Assembly (NCBI GenBank): GCA_009840005.1
Contig: VXOR01000098.1
Location: forward strand, 1-64,000
DNA: 64,000 nucleotides
Source: Gemmatimonadota bacterium
GTDB lineage: Bacteria; Latescibacterota; UBA2968; UBA8231
Direction of reading: 5' to 3'
Below the pieces are notes generated by a model, which worked only from the letters and a program-made list of their open reading frames with translations, was not told where the DNA came from and did no database searches. A program made the position numbers and the translations under genes. Shown piece after piece: positions 8,095-18,650 of the stretch; positions within the stretch are counted from its first letter, which is position 1; each line of letters starts with the position of its first letter.

Positions 8095-11000
8095 AACTTC
8101 AGAAAGGGTATGTCGACAAACGCCATGAAATCTTTCGATTCTTCTGATGAACAGCCTTCCCCGTCCGCACAGCCGATAGCGATCGTGGGTATGGCGTGCC
8201 GGTTCCCTGGCGCGTCGAACATCTCTGCCTTCTGGCGTCTGCTCGCAGCCGGTCAGAACGCCGTCAGCGAAGGGGTCCCGGGTTCCGGAGTAGGGCGCTG
8301 GGGCCAGCTCTTTCCCGACGACACCGTGCAGAACGAAAGTTGCCGTTACGGTGCCTTCGTCGATGACATTGACCTGTTCGACGACGCCTTCTTCCGAATT
8401 TCGCCGGTGGAGGCGGAACTGCTGGATCCGCAGCAGCGCATGATGCTGGAGACGAGCTGGGAGGCTCTCGAGGACGCGGGAATCGATCCAGAGGGATTGA
8501 GGGAGAGCCGCACCGGCGTGTACACCGGGATCAGCAACGACGAATACCGAATGCTGGTCGTGGACTCGAGCAAACCCGCCGAGGCTGCTGGCTGCCTTTA
8601 TGCCCTCAGCGGCACCAACCTGAACGGGGCCAGCGGACGGGTCTCCTTTGTGTTGGGTCTCAGGGGGCCGGCGAAGGCAGTGGACGCGGCGTGCGCGTCA
8701 TCCATGGTATCGGTCCACGACGCGGTGGCAGACCTGCAGCAGGGCAAGGCGGATCTGGCCATCGCCGGCGGCGTGCAGGCGATCCTGAACGGCCGCATCT
8801 ACGAGCTGCGCGCCGATTCGATGATGCTGTCTCCCGACGGGCAGTGCAAGGCGTTCGACGCATCGGCGAACGGGTACGTGCGGGGTGAGGGCTGCGGGGT
8901 CGTCGTCCTCAAGCGGCTGAGCGAGGCGGAGGCAGACGGCGATAGGATTTGGGCGGTGATACGCGGGGCCGCCGTGAACCATGGAGGAGCCAGCGTCGGG
9001 CTGACGGTGCCGAACACCCCGGCGCTGGAAGAAGTGATGAAAACAGCGCTGTCCGACGCGGGAGTCTCCCCGTTGGAGATGGATTACTTGGAGGCCCACG
9101 GGACCGGAACCTCCGTGGGGGATCCGATCGAGATTGATGCCGTAGCCGCCGTCTATGGGAAGGGACGAACCGCTGACCGCCCGCTTCTCATTGGTTCCGT
9201 AAAGACCAATATCGGCCATCTGGAGTCGGCCGCGGGCGTGGCTGGAGTGATCAAGGCGGCGCTGGTGCTGAACCGGGGTGTAATTCCCAAGCACCTCCAT
9301 TTCCACAATCCCAACCCGAGTCTCGACTGGGATCGTCTGCCGCTACAGGTAACCTCGTCGATGATGGACTTGCCGCACCGTCCGGAGCGGCCGCGACTTG
9401 CAGGAGTGAACTCCTTCGGGATATCCGGGACGAACGCCCACATTGTGATGGAGGAATACCGTGGCCCGGACGGTGCGGCCGCTGGCGAACCGTGGGCTGT
9501 CGGCTCCGGGAAGTCGGTGACGGTTTCTTTGCCGGCGATCGTGGGGGATCTGCCGCTGTTAGAGCAGGAGATCCAGCCGCGCCGGACCCGTCTCCTTGCG
9601 CTGTCGGGCAAGTCGGAGGGCGCGCTCGGCGATCTGGCGGAGCGGTATCTGTCGTGGCTCGATGAACGTGCGGACCAGCTCTCACCTGAGAATGGTGCGC
9701 TGCCGCCGCTCCTAGCGGACATGGCATGGACGGCGGGCGTGGGCCGGAGCCACTTCGATCATCGCGCGGGCGTCGTCTTCCAAAACGCAGAATCGCTGCG
9801 AGAGCGGCTCCGTGGACTAGCTGAAGCGGATAGGGGCGCGTCGTCGCGGACACCGACTCGGGTGGCGTTCGCCTACACTGGGCAGGGGAGCCAATGGGTC
9901 GGTATGGGACAGACACTCTACGAGAGCGAACCGGTGGCGCGGGCGGTTCTGGACCGCTGTGAGGCGGTCCTTTTGCAGGAGAGAGGAACATCCCTACTGG
10001 ATGTGATGTTCGGAAGGGCCGGAGGGGAAGGGGAACTCGGCGACACGGCGTGGGAGCAGCCCGCCCTGTATGCGCTGCAGTGCGCGTTGACGGCGCTCTG
10101 GTCGAGCGTCGGCGTCCGTCCAGAAGTGGTCGTCGGACACAGTATCGGGGAACTCGCGGCGGCGCAGACGGCAGGCGTATTCAGCCTTGAAGACGGGATG
10201 CGGTTCGCCGCCAAACGGGGCGCACTGATGTCGCAGACGGAAGAGGGCGGCATGGCCGCGATCTTTGCACCGGCCGAGCGCGTGGCGTCGGCGGTGGAGG
10301 AGGTGAACGCGGCCTCCTCCGACCTTGAGCTGAGCATTTCGGGATACAACGGTACCCACCAGGTGGTCAGCGGCCCGATTGCGGGAATTGAAGCGATCTC
10401 GCAGCGATTCGAGCTGGAGGAAGTGCGGGTCAGGCGGCTGAACACGACCCGGGCGTTCCACAGTGCCCTAGTTGAGCCTATCCTCGACGAACTGGAAGCG
10501 TCCCTCGGTGGCGTAGCGATCCAGCCGCCCTCTCTCACCGTGATTAGCAATCTGACGGGGCAGGCCGTGGAACCGGGTCAAGTGCAAGACGGAGCCTACT
10601 GGCGGCGTCATGCCCGGGAGCCGGTGGCCTTCGCCGAGGGGGTGAAGACGATGGCGGATCTCGGGGTGGATGTGGTGCTGGAGATCGGCCCGCGCTCGGT
10701 GCTGGCTCCGATGGCGGCCTCGTCTTGGCCGGAATCGCCGCAGACACCGGTGCCGGTGGTGCTGTCGAGCCTCTGCCCGCCGTCGGACGACCCCGTGGAG
10801 ACCGGAAGCGCCGATGGTTTCGTGGAGGCGGTCGCGGAGGCGTACCAAGCGAGGCTCCCGATTCGTTTCGCGGGGCTCTTCTCAGGGGAGACGCGGCGAC
10901 GGATTTCTTTGCCTAGCTATCCGTTCCAGCGCGAGCGACACTGGATCGAGTTGCCGAAGCGTCGGAGCGGAAGCGCTGGCCACCTGTTGTTGGGTGCCCG

Positions 11001-14000
11001 GCACGAATCCGCCCGCGGCGAGATCACCTTTGAGACGGAAGTGTTTCCCGCTGATCCGGCATGGATGAACGACCACCGGGTGTTCGGTCGGGTCGTGGCA
11101 CCTGGCGCGCTCTACGGGGCTATGGCGTGTGCAGCGTCGCTCCTTGAAGAGAGCGGGCCGGTGGTTGTGGAAGACATGCAGTTGCACAACCCGCTGGTCT
11201 TCGAGGAGGACGAGACAGGTGACGAAGGCCGGAAGATTCAGCTCGTGCTCGATGCTGCCGAGCCGGAGTCGCCGCGCGGTGTCCAGATATTTAGCAGGGG
11301 GAGTGAAGGGGACTGGATGGTCCATGTGGAAGGTCGTCTGTCGCCGGGTGCCCCCGACTCGGAAGTGGGCGAGCGGATCGATCTGGAAAGTCTCAAGGCC
11401 AGCCTCTCGTCGATGGACGTGGCGGGCTATTATCGCCATAGGGCGAGTACCGGGGTTGATCTGGGGCCGTCCTTTCGCACGCTTGGGAGGGTCTGGTCCC
11501 GCCCGGGCGAGGCGTTGGGCGAGGTGTCGCTGCCGGAAACTCTGACCAAGCACGGGCTAGATGTCCATCCGCTCGTGTTGGACGGTTGCTTCCAGGTCGT
11601 GGGTGCGGCGCGCAATCTGGCGGGAACTGAGGGCGGGGCCACGTATTTGCCGTTTGGCTGGGAGCGGCTGTGGCTGGCGGGATCGCTGCCCGACCGGGTC
11701 GTCTGTCATGTGCGTTTGAGTGATGCGTCAATCGACGCGGAGAACAGCGCGGGCGAGCCTGCCGAGGTGCTGAGCGGCGAGCTGCGCATCTACGATCTGA
11801 ATGGGGTGCCGCTCGGCCGCCTGAGCGGGTACGCGGTGAAAAGGGCGACGCGGGAGGCGTTGCTGTCGGCGGTCGAACAAGTGAAGGATCTGTTGTACGA
11901 GGTGGTGTGGCGCGAGCACGCCCTTCCTGCCGGAATCGCACCCGCGGACTTCTTCCCGAGCCCGGCGGCCGTCGCGGCCGGTTCGCAGTTGTTCGCCGGT
12001 TACCTAACGGACGCGGGCGTCGATCCCGAAGGCCGGGATGCCCTGCTGGCGGACCTCGAGCGATGGTCGCGGTCCCGTGCGCTCGCGACGTTGGAGGAAT
12101 TGGGTTGGCAGCGCCGGGCGGGCGAAACCGTGGACCCGGAGGCGTTGCAGAGCCAGCTAAACGTCCTCCCGGAGCACAATCGCCTCTTCCGGCGGCTCTT
12201 TGAGATGCTCGCCAAGTCGGAGGTGGTGGAAGAGGTGGACGACGGGTTTGTCGTGGTCGTGGGCCCCGAGGACTCGCTGCCGGAAGAAATGCCGGGCGAT
12301 CTCGAGGAGTTCGCCTCTCAGATGGCCGATCTGCACCCCGACGGCCTGACCGAGATCGGGCTATTTCGGCGCTCCGGTTGCGCTCTGGCCGAGGTGCTGC
12401 GCGGTCACGAGGATCCGCTGACACTGCTGTTTAGCAGTGGAGAACCAACGGCGGCTGATTTGTATCTGAAGGCACCTGTGGCGCGCGCGGCGAACCAAAT
12501 GCTGGCGGAGGCGGTTCGGGCGCTGGTGGCCGCATTGCCCGAGGGACGGCGTCTCAGAGTGATCGAGGTTGGAGCTGGTACGGGTTCAGCGACCGCATCC
12601 GTGCTGCCGGAGCTTCCCGACGGGCGGTTCGACTACGTGTACACGGATATCTCCGCGGGCTTCTTTGCCGAGGCGGAGGCGCGGTTCGGCGATGGTGGTG
12701 GGTGCATTGAGTATCGTCCGCTGGATATTGAGAAGGATCCAATCGACCAAGGCTTTGACTCCCATGGTTACGACCTGCTGATCGCGTCCAATGTGCTGCA
12801 CGCGACGCGGTACTTGGAGGAAACCTTGGGGCGCTGCCGGGATCTGCTCGCGCCGTCCGGACAGTTGATCGCGCTTGAGAACCTCAGCGGTCTGGGCTGG
12901 ATGGACCTGACCTTCGGCCAGTTGGACGGCTGGTGGCGGTTTGCCGACTCCTACCGTCCGCACCACGCCTTGGCGAGTCCCGCGGTATGGCGTCAGGCTC
13001 TCGGCAACGTGGGTTTTGAGGCGGTGGAAGTTCTCGGGCCGGACGAGTCTGACGCATCCCGGACGCTGGACAAGGGTGTCATCGTGGCCCAGGGTCCGGC
13101 GACAGTGATGGAGTCCGCAGGCGCGTGGATTCTGGCAGCAGACCAGGGAGGGCTGGCGGCGAAGTTGGCAACCGATTTGGCGGCACGAAACCAGACGGTC
13201 GTGTTGGCGGGTAGTGAAGCGCCGGAAGACGAGAGGCCGGCGGCCGGTCCCGGTGTTTTCAGGGCCGCCGTGGAAATGGAGCAACGCGAGTCATGGCGAG
13301 CGATCGCGTCTAGTCTGCCTGACGATGTGCCGCTCAGCGGCGTTGTGCATCTCGCGGGACTGGACGGTCACGGGGCACAGGCCACGACTGAGGAAATGGC
13401 GGCGGATGTGCGACGAGCGGGAGCGAGCGCGCTCGCACTCGTGCAGGGCGTCGGCGACGCCGATGTGACCCCCACCAACGGCGTCTGGATGATCACTCAG
13501 GGCGCGCAGGTGCTGGAGCGGGAACGCGGCGGAGAACTCGTCGGTGCAACACTCTGGGGTTTTGGCAAGGCCATAGCCCGTGAAGCGGCGCATCTGCAGC
13601 CGAGGATGATTGATCTGGACCCCGGCGAGATGACACCGGAACCCGATCTCGTCAAAGAACTCCTGTATCCTGATTCCGAAAATCACATCGCGTATCGAGC
13701 GGGACGCCGTCAAGTGGCGCGCTTGGTTCGGGCAGGTGCCGAAGCGGAGCGGCTGTCTCTGCCGGAGGAGCCGGAGTGGGTGCTGGCTCCAGACCTAACC
13801 GGCGTGTTCGACAGGCCGTATGTCCACCCGCTGCCTGCGCGTGCTCTCGAGCCGAGGGAAGTTCGCGTCGGGGTCGAAGCGGCCGGGCTCAACTTCTGGG
13901 ATGTGTTTCGGTCGCTCGGCTTCATCGAAGAGGGGCTGCTGGGCAGAGAGATGTGTGGTCTCATCCTCGAGGTGGGATCCGACGTGTCAACCGTGGCGGT

Positions 14001-17000
14001 CGGCGACCCTGTGGTCGGCTTGGGGTTCGGTGCGTTCGGGCCGCAAATGGTCACGCGGGAGGAGTTGGTGGCACCCGCGCCAGCGGGATTCTCAGTCACT
14101 GGACTTGCCACGGTGCCGAGCGCGTTCGTATCCGCGGCGCTGTCTTTCGAGCTTTCGGGGTTGGAGGCTGGCGAGCGAGTGCTGATTCACGCGGGCGCGG
14201 GCGGCGTCGGGCTGGCGGCCATCCAGTTGGTACAAGCCGCGGGAGCGGAGGTCTTTGCCACTGCGAGTGCGCCGAAGCAAGCGTATCTCCGGTCACTGGG
14301 TGTGGAGCACATATTCGACAGTCGGCAGACAGCGTTCGGGGAAGAGATCCTTGAAGCTACGGATGGCGCGGGTGTGGATGTGGTGCTTAATAGCCTGACA
14401 GGAGAGGGCTTTATCGAGACGAGTCTGTCCTGCCTCAGGCACGGCGGCCGGTTCGTGGAACTGGCTAGGCGGGACATCTTGAGCGAGGAAGAGATGGCGG
14501 ATGTGCGCCCAGATGTGGCCTACGACATCTTGGAACTGGATGTCCTGAAAAAAACTGAGCCAGCGTGGGTAGGAAAGGTTCTGCGGGACGTGATGGACGG
14601 CCTTGCAGCGGGAGACCTGAAACCAATCGTCCACAGTAGGTGGCCGCTCGCCGAAGCTGGAGCCGCGTTGAGCTTCATGCGATCGGCCCGGCATCTGGGG
14701 AAGATCGTGGTGACGCCGTCGCCGCTCATGCAGGGACGGTTGCGGTCTGACCGAACTTATTTGGTGACTGGTGGTTTGGGTGGGATCGGATGCGCTATAG
14801 CTGGCTGGCTCGCGGACCGCGAAGCAGGGGCGATCGCGCTAAACGGACGCCGGGCACCGGATGCCGAAGCTGAGGAGGCGATCAGCAGGCTGCGGGAGCG
14901 CGGCGCGACGGTACAGGTGGAACTCGCGGATGTGACGGACACCGCGGCCATAGATCAGATGCTGGCGCGGATAGATGCGACGCTACCACCGCTCGGAGGT
15001 GTGATCCACAGCGTGGGCGTGCTGTCGGACGGCGCACTGACCAACCAGAGTTGGGAGCGATTCGAAACGGTACTCTGGCCGAAAGTACTGGGCGCATGGC
15101 ATCTGCACCGAGCGACAGCGGACTGCGATCTGGATATGTTCGTCCTCTTTTCGAGCCGAGTTGGCGTCATGGGCAATCCAGGCCAAGCGAACCACGCCGC
15201 GGCCAATGCGTTTCTGGATCAGCTTGCCGCTCACCGCCGTGCACAGGGGCTCCCCGGACAGGCCATTGCTTGGGGAGCGTGGTCAGAAATCGGCGAAGCC
15301 GCGGAACAACGGGAGCGGATTGACCGCCAACGATCGGCACTCGGGGGCCGCTGGTTTACCCCGCAGCAGGGTCTCCGGGCATTCGACCAACTGGTGCGCC
15401 AGGACGTCACGACTTCTGTGGTGATGTCGATGGACTGGTCCGTATTCGAAGAGGCTGTGGAAGACCGTCCGCCGTTCTTGGAGGACTTGCTGTCCACCGA
15501 ATCGGACGATGAAGCCGACTCCCCGGCTTCGGCAGAGGACCTGCTGTCCCGGTTGCGGGAAGCACCGGCGTCACGCGAGGAACTGCTCGTCGCCTTCCTG
15601 CAGCAGGAAGTACAGGCCGTGCTGAGGCTATCGACGGCACCGGAGCCTACAGTGGGGTTTTTCGATCTGGGAATGGATTCGCTTATGGCGGTAGAGTTGC
15701 GGAACCGCCTGAACCGGGCGTTTGCCGAGGAGTACGTGGTTCCCAACACTGTGGTGTTTGACTACCCGGACATCGTCAGTCTCGCCCGTCATCTGGTCGG
15801 GGAACTGGGCGAGGTCGGCAGTGCGCCCGCTGCTCAGGTTCAATCCGAGCCGGAGAGTCGGCCGATGGTGCAGCGAGAAGAGGACGGCATTGCGATCGTG
15901 GGTATGGCATGTCAGTTTCCCGGTGCTGCGGATATTTCGGCATTCTGGCATCAGCTCGAAGCGGGCGTAGACGTCGTGACGGACGGACGTGGAGATTCCG
16001 GTTCCTGGGGCGATCTTGCCGAAGATCTTCCCGCTGAGTACGCCGCGTACCGCCAAGGCGGGTTTGTGGAAGGGATTGAGCAATTCGACTCGAGGTTCTT
16101 TCGGATTGCGCCGATTGAAGCGCGCCTGATGGACCCACGGCAGCGGATGCTGCTAGAGACGAGTTGGCAGGCTCTTGAGGATGCGGGGATGGATCCAGAT
16201 CGGTTGCGGGGCAGCCGCACCGGGCTATATGTCGGCATTTCCACCAGCGAATACCGAGACCTGATGACAGGCGGCGACTACGGCGTCAGTTATTTAGGTA
16301 CTGCCGCGAGCATGACGGTCGGGCGAATTTCCTTCGCGCTGGGTTTGGAGGGGCCGACGATACCGGTGGAACTCAACTGCGCGTCGTCGCTGGTCGCGGT
16401 GCATCAGGCAGTGATGGGTTTGCGGGAGGGCGAAGTAGGTATGGCTTTGGTTGGCGGGGCACACGCCGTTTTGTCGCCTGATTTAACCAGAGAGATGGCG
16501 GAGTTGGGGATGTTGTCTGCGAGCGGGCGGTGCAGGACCTTCGATGCCGCGGCCGACGGCTTTGTGCGGGGAGAGGGTTGCGGAATGGTCGTCCTAAAGC
16601 GGTTGAGCGAAGCGGAGGCCGATGGCGACCGCATCTGGGGGGTGATCCGCGGGTCGGCGGTCAACCAGAACGGGGCGAGCGCAGGACCGACGGTGCCGAA
16701 TGGTCCGGCACAAGAGCGGGTAATTGAAGAGGCGCTGGCGCGAGGGAGTGTTGTCCCGGCGGAAGTGGATTATTTGGAGGCACATGGGTCCGGGTCGGGG
16801 TTTGGCGACCCGATTGAGGTGCAGGCAGCGGCGGCAGTGTACGGCAAGGGGCGCGCAGCGGACCGTCCGCTTTTGATCGGCTCGGTGAAGACTAATATCG
16901 GCCACTTGGAGCCGGCTGCCGGGGTTGCGAGCCTGATCAAGACTGTGCTGGCGATGAAGCGGGGGGTGATTCCCAAGAATTTGCACTTTCAGGAACCGAA

Positions 17001-18333
17001 CCCGCACTTGGACTGGGATCAGCTTCCGGTGCGGGTGGTGTCGGCCATGACCGACTGGCCGAGCCATCCCGAACGGCCGCCGCGCGCGGGGGTGAGTGCC
17101 TTTGGGATTTCAGGGACGAACTCCCACGTCGTGGTGGAAGGGTACTCTTCCGATTCAAATGGCGGAATGCAGTTGTCGGCGGGTTCCGCGCGACCCGTAG
17201 CCGTTTCCCTGCCGGAGCCGCTAGCGGATCTGCCGCTGGTGGAGGAAGAGTTTCGGATGCGCGCGACGCGGTTGCTGCCGCTGTCGGGGAAGGCGGAGGG
17301 TGCGCTGCGGGAGTTGGCGGGGCGCTACCTGTCGTGGCTTGATGAGTGCGACGGAGAAGGGGATGCAGAGACGATGCTTGCGGACATGGCGTGGACGGCC
17401 GCCGTAGGGCGGAGTCATTTTGATTACCGGGCCGGGGTGGTGTTCCGCGATGCCGCGTCGCTGCGGGATGGGCTGAAGGCACTCGCGGACAAACGGCCGG
17501 AGCCGCTGGCGGCGACCAAGGTGGCGTTTGCGTTCACCGGAGAGGGGAGCGAGTGGGTTGGCATGGGTCAGGCACTGTACGAAAGCGAGCCGGTGGTGCG
17601 GGCGGTGCTGGATCGCTGCGACGCGGTTCTACGGGAAGAACGGGGTGCTTCGCTGCTGGACACGATGTTCGGCCGGGCCGATTCGGCGGGCACTTTGGAC
17701 GACCCGAGGTGGGCGCAGCCAGCCACTTATGCGCTGGAGTGTGCACTGACGGCGTTGTGGGCGAGCGTGGGAATCAGGCCGAGCACGGTGGTCGGGCAGG
17801 GTCTCGGGGAGCTTGCGGCCGCACAGGCCGCGGGGGTGTTCGGCTTGGAGGAGGGGTTGCGGTTTGCGGCGGCGCGAGGTGCAGATGAGCCTCTGGAAGG
17901 AGTGGCGATACCACCATCGCTTGCGTTTGTGAGCAGTGTGACGGGGCGGGTGATGGAGGGGGGGGACGCACTCGACGAGGCGTACTGGCAGCGACAGGCA
18001 AGTGAGTCGGTAGCATTCGACCGATGCGTGGAGACGCTGGCCGAGTTGGACGTGCAGGTTGTCGTGGAGATTGGTCCAGATGCGGTGTTAGGTCCGAAGG
18101 TGGCCCCAGCTTGGCCCGATGGTGCTGGGATGCCGGTCGTGTTGTCTAGCCTAGCCTCGCAGGGAGACGATGGTTTCGTGGAGGCGGTTGCGGCAGCGTA
18201 CGAGGCGGGGCTGGCGATTTCTTTTGCGGGGTTGTTTGCTGGGGAGACGCGGTCTCGGATCTCGCTGCCGAGCTATCCGTTTCAGCGCCGCCGCCACTGG
18301 ATCGAAGCGCGGCCCGCTCCAAGAATAGATTGA
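8080..18333 (+). CDS. Type I PKS: KS-AT-DH-MT-ER-KR-ACP-KS-AT(degenerate)
   Basis: A 3417-residue multienzyme. KS1 about 33-458 (Cys205 in DAACASS, HGTGTSVGDP, KTNIGHLE); AT1 about 594-890 (GHSIG, Ser688; RAFHS at His794, malonyl-CoA type); DH about 967-1260 (His999 in HRVFGRVVAPG, Asp1168 in LDGCFQ); C-methyltransferase around 1493 (EVGAGTGSA); ER about 1910-2210 (HAGAGGVGL); KR from about 2225 (GGLGGIG, GQANHAAAN with His2372 at the usual Tyr site); ACP with Ser2534 (GMDSL); KS2 about 2604-3022 (Cys2767); then an AT with GQGLG instead of GHSxG and a gap of roughly 80 residues. The full reducing loop plus MT predicts a saturated alpha-methyl-branched acyl chain, as proposed for sponge-symbiont Sup-type PKS. 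The first ATG lies in a repeat arm; ATG 8110 or 8125 may be the true start. Confidence 0.93.
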   Translation: MRNISNFRKGMSTNAMKSFDSSDEQPSPSAQPIAIVGMACRFPGASNISAFWRLLAAGQNAVSEGVPGSGVGRWGQLFPDDTVQNESCRYGAFVDDIDLFDDAFFRISPVEAELLDPQQRMMLETSWEALEDAGIDPEGLRESRTGVYTGISNDEYRMLVVDSSKPAEAAGCLYALSGTNLNGASGRVSFVLGLRGPAKAVDAACASSMVSVHDAVADLQQGKADLAIAGGVQAILNGRIYELRADSMMLSPDGQCKAFDASANGYVRGEGCGVVVLKRLSEAEADGDRIWAVIRGAAVNHGGASVGLTVPNTPALEEVMKTALSDAGVSPLEMDYLEAHGTGTSVGDPIEIDAVAAVYGKGRTADRPLLIGSVKTNIGHLESAAGVAGVIKAALVLNRGVIPKHLHFHNPNPSLDWDRLPLQVTSSMMDLPHRPERPRLAGVNSFGISGTNAHIVMEEYRGPDGAAAGEPWAVGSGKSVTVSLPAIVGDLPLLEQEIQPRRTRLLALSGKSEGALGDLAERYLSWLDERADQLSPENGALPPLLADMAWTAGVGRSHFDHRAGVVFQNAESLRERLRGLAEADRGASSRTPTRVAFAYTGQGSQWVGMGQTLYESEPVARAVLDRCEAVLLQERGTSLLDVMFGRAGGEGELGDTAWEQPALYALQCALTALWSSVGVRPEVVVGHSIGELAAAQTAGVFSLEDGMRFAAKRGALMSQTEEGGMAAIFAPAERVASAVEEVNAASSDLELSISGYNGTHQVVSGPIAGIEAISQRFELEEVRVRRLNTTRAFHSALVEPILDELEASLGGVAIQPPSLTVISNLTGQAVEPGQVQDGAYWRRHAREPVAFAEGVKTMADLGVDVVLEIGPRSVLAPMAASSWPESPQTPVPVVLSSLCPPSDDPVETGSADGFVEAVAEAYQARLPIRFAGLFSGETRRRISLPSYPFQRERHWIELPKRRSGSAGHLLLGARHESARGEITFETEVFPADPAWMNDHRVFGRVVAPGALYGAMACAASLLEESGPVVVEDMQLHNPLVFEEDETGDEGRKIQLVLDAAEPESPRGVQIFSRGSEGDWMVHVEGRLSPGAPDSEVGERIDLESLKASLSSMDVAGYYRHRASTGVDLGPSFRTLGRVWSRPGEALGEVSLPETLTKHGLDVHPLVLDGCFQVVGAARNLAGTEGGATYLPFGWERLWLAGSLPDRVVCHVRLSDASIDAENSAGEPAEVLSGELRIYDLNGVPLGRLSGYAVKRATREALLSAVEQVKDLLYEVVWREHALPAGIAPADFFPSPAAVAAGSQLFAGYLTDAGVDPEGRDALLADLERWSRSRALATLEELGWQRRAGETVDPEALQSQLNVLPEHNRLFRRLFEMLAKSEVVEEVDDGFVVVVGPEDSLPEEMPGDLEEFASQMADLHPDGLTEIGLFRRSGCALAEVLRGHEDPLTLLFSSGEPTAADLYLKAPVARAANQMLAEAVRALVAALPEGRRLRVIEVGAGTGSATASVLPELPDGRFDYVYTDISAGFFAEAEARFGDGGGCIEYRPLDIEKDPIDQGFDSHGYDLLIASNVLHATRYLEETLGRCRDLLAPSGQLIALENLSGLGWMDLTFGQLDGWWRFADSYRPHHALASPAVWRQALGNVGFEAVEVLGPDESDASRTLDKGVIVAQGPATVMESAGAWILAADQGGLAAKLATDLAARNQTVVLAGSEAPEDERPAAGPGVFRAAVEMEQRESWRAIASSLPDDVPLSGVVHLAGLDGHGAQATTEEMAADVRRAGASALALVQGVGDADVTPTNGVWMITQGAQVLERERGGELVGATLWGFGKAIAREAAHLQPRMIDLDPGEMTPEPDLVKELLYPDSENHIAYRAGRRQVARLVRAGAEAERLSLPEEPEWVLAPDLTGVFDRPYVHPLPARALEPREVRVGVEAAGLNFWDVFRSLGFIEEGLLGREMCGLILEVGSDVSTVAVGDPVVGLGFGAFGPQMVTREELVAPAPAGFSVTGLATVPSAFVSAALSFELSGLEAGERVLIHAGAGGVGLAAIQLVQAAGAEVFATASAPKQAYLRSLGVEHIFDSRQTAFGEEILEATDGAGVDVVLNSLTGEGFIETSLSCLRHGGRFVELARRDILSEEEMADVRPDVAYDILELDVLKKTEPAWVGKVLRDVMDGLAAGDLKPIVHSRWPLAEAGAALSFMRSARHLGKIVVTPSPLMQGRLRSDRTYLVTGGLGGIGCAIAGWLADREAGAIALNGRRAPDAEAEEAISRLRERGATVQVELADVTDTAAIDQMLARIDATLPPLGGVIHSVGVLSDGALTNQSWERFETVLWPKVLGAWHLHRATADCDLDMFVLFSSRVGVMGNPGQANHAAANAFLDQLAAHRRAQGLPGQAIAWGAWSEIGEAAEQRERIDRQRSALGGRWFTPQQGLRAFDQLVRQDVTTSVVMSMDWSVFEEAVEDRPPFLEDLLSTESDDEADSPASAEDLLSRLREAPASREELLVAFLQQEVQAVLRLSTAPEPTVGFFDLGMDSLMAVELRNRLNRAFAEEYVVPNTVVFDYPDIVSLARHLVGELGEVGSAPAAQVQSEPESRPMVQREEDGIAIVGMACQFPGAADISAFWHQLEAGVDVVTDGRGDSGSWGDLAEDLPAEYAAYRQGGFVEGIEQFDSRFFRIAPIEARLMDPRQRMLLETSWQALEDAGMDPDRLRGSRTGLYVGISTSEYRDLMTGGDYGVSYLGTAASMTVGRISFALGLEGPTIPVELNCASSLVAVHQAVMGLREGEVGMALVGGAHAVLSPDLTREMAELGMLSASGRCRTFDAAADGFVRGEGCGMVVLKRLSEAEADGDRIWGVIRGSAVNQNGASAGPTVPNGPAQERVIEEALARGSVVPAEVDYLEAHGSGSGFGDPIEVQAAAAVYGKGRAADRPLLIGSVKTNIGHLEPAAGVASLIKTVLAMKRGVIPKNLHFQEPNPHLDWDQLPVRVVSAMTDWPSHPERPPRAGVSAFGISGTNSHVVVEGYSSDSNGGMQLSAGSARPVAVSLPEPLADLPLVEEEFRMRATRLLPLSGKAEGALRELAGRYLSWLDECDGEGDAETMLADMAWTAAVGRSHFDYRAGVVFRDAASLRDGLKALADKRPEPLAATKVAFAFTGEGSEWVGMGQALYESEPVVRAVLDRCDAVLREERGASLLDTMFGRADSAGTLDDPRWAQPATYALECALTALWASVGIRPSTVVGQGLGELAAAQAAGVFGLEEGLRFAAARGADEPLEGVAIPPSLAFVSSVTGRVMEGGDALDEAYWQRQASESVAFDRCVETLAELDVQVVVEIGPDAVLGPKVAPAWPDGAGMPVVLSSLASQGDDGFVEAVAAAYEAGLAISFAGLFAGETRSRISLPSYPFQRRRHWIEARPAPRID

Positions 18334-18410
18334 CGCAACGCGCTTCTCTTGCTATCTTGTCCGTCGCTTTTTGAACCACTTACCATCACCTTTGCGAAAG
18401 GATTGCGAAC

Positions 18411-18650
18411 ATGTCCGCAACCGCCGATCGTCTCAGAAATCTCATCAGCGAAAACCTCGAAGTAGATGGGCAGCCAATAGATGTGCCCCAAGATCTGAAC
18501 ATCAGCCTCGTTGAGGCTGGCGTCCCCTCTACGGATCTTGTTGCGTTCGCGAAATTGGTCTCTCAGGAGTTCAACGTTACGTTCACTGTCGAACATTGTA
18601 CGCAGCTTAAAAGCGTACAGGAAGTAGTTGAACTCATCGATTCTCAATAG
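18411..18650 (+). CDS. Free-standing acyl-carrier-like protein
   Basis: A 79-residue helical protein 77 bases after the PKS on the same strand, with AAAGGA before the ATG. Size and pattern fit an acyl carrier protein: helix I (ADRLRNLISENL), the loop before helix II (SLVEAGVPSTDLVAF) and a final helix (VQEVVELID). The phosphopantetheine-accepting Ser would be in GVPST; the preceding residue is Pro instead of the usual Asp (GxDSL), so modification by the neighbouring PPTase is plausible but not certain. Since the PKS ends in KS-AT without its own carrier domain, this protein may serve as the missing carrier of the second module, or as the acceptor of the finished chain. Confidence 0.75.
   Translation: MSATADRLRNLISENLEVDGQPIDVPQDLNISLVEAGVPSTDLVAFAKLVSQEFNVTFTVEHCTQLKSVQEVVELIDSQ

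Noticed and set aside
11393..12424. 343-residue minus-strand frame inside the PKS
   Set aside because: Pro/Arg-rich antisense frame typical of GC-rich genes.
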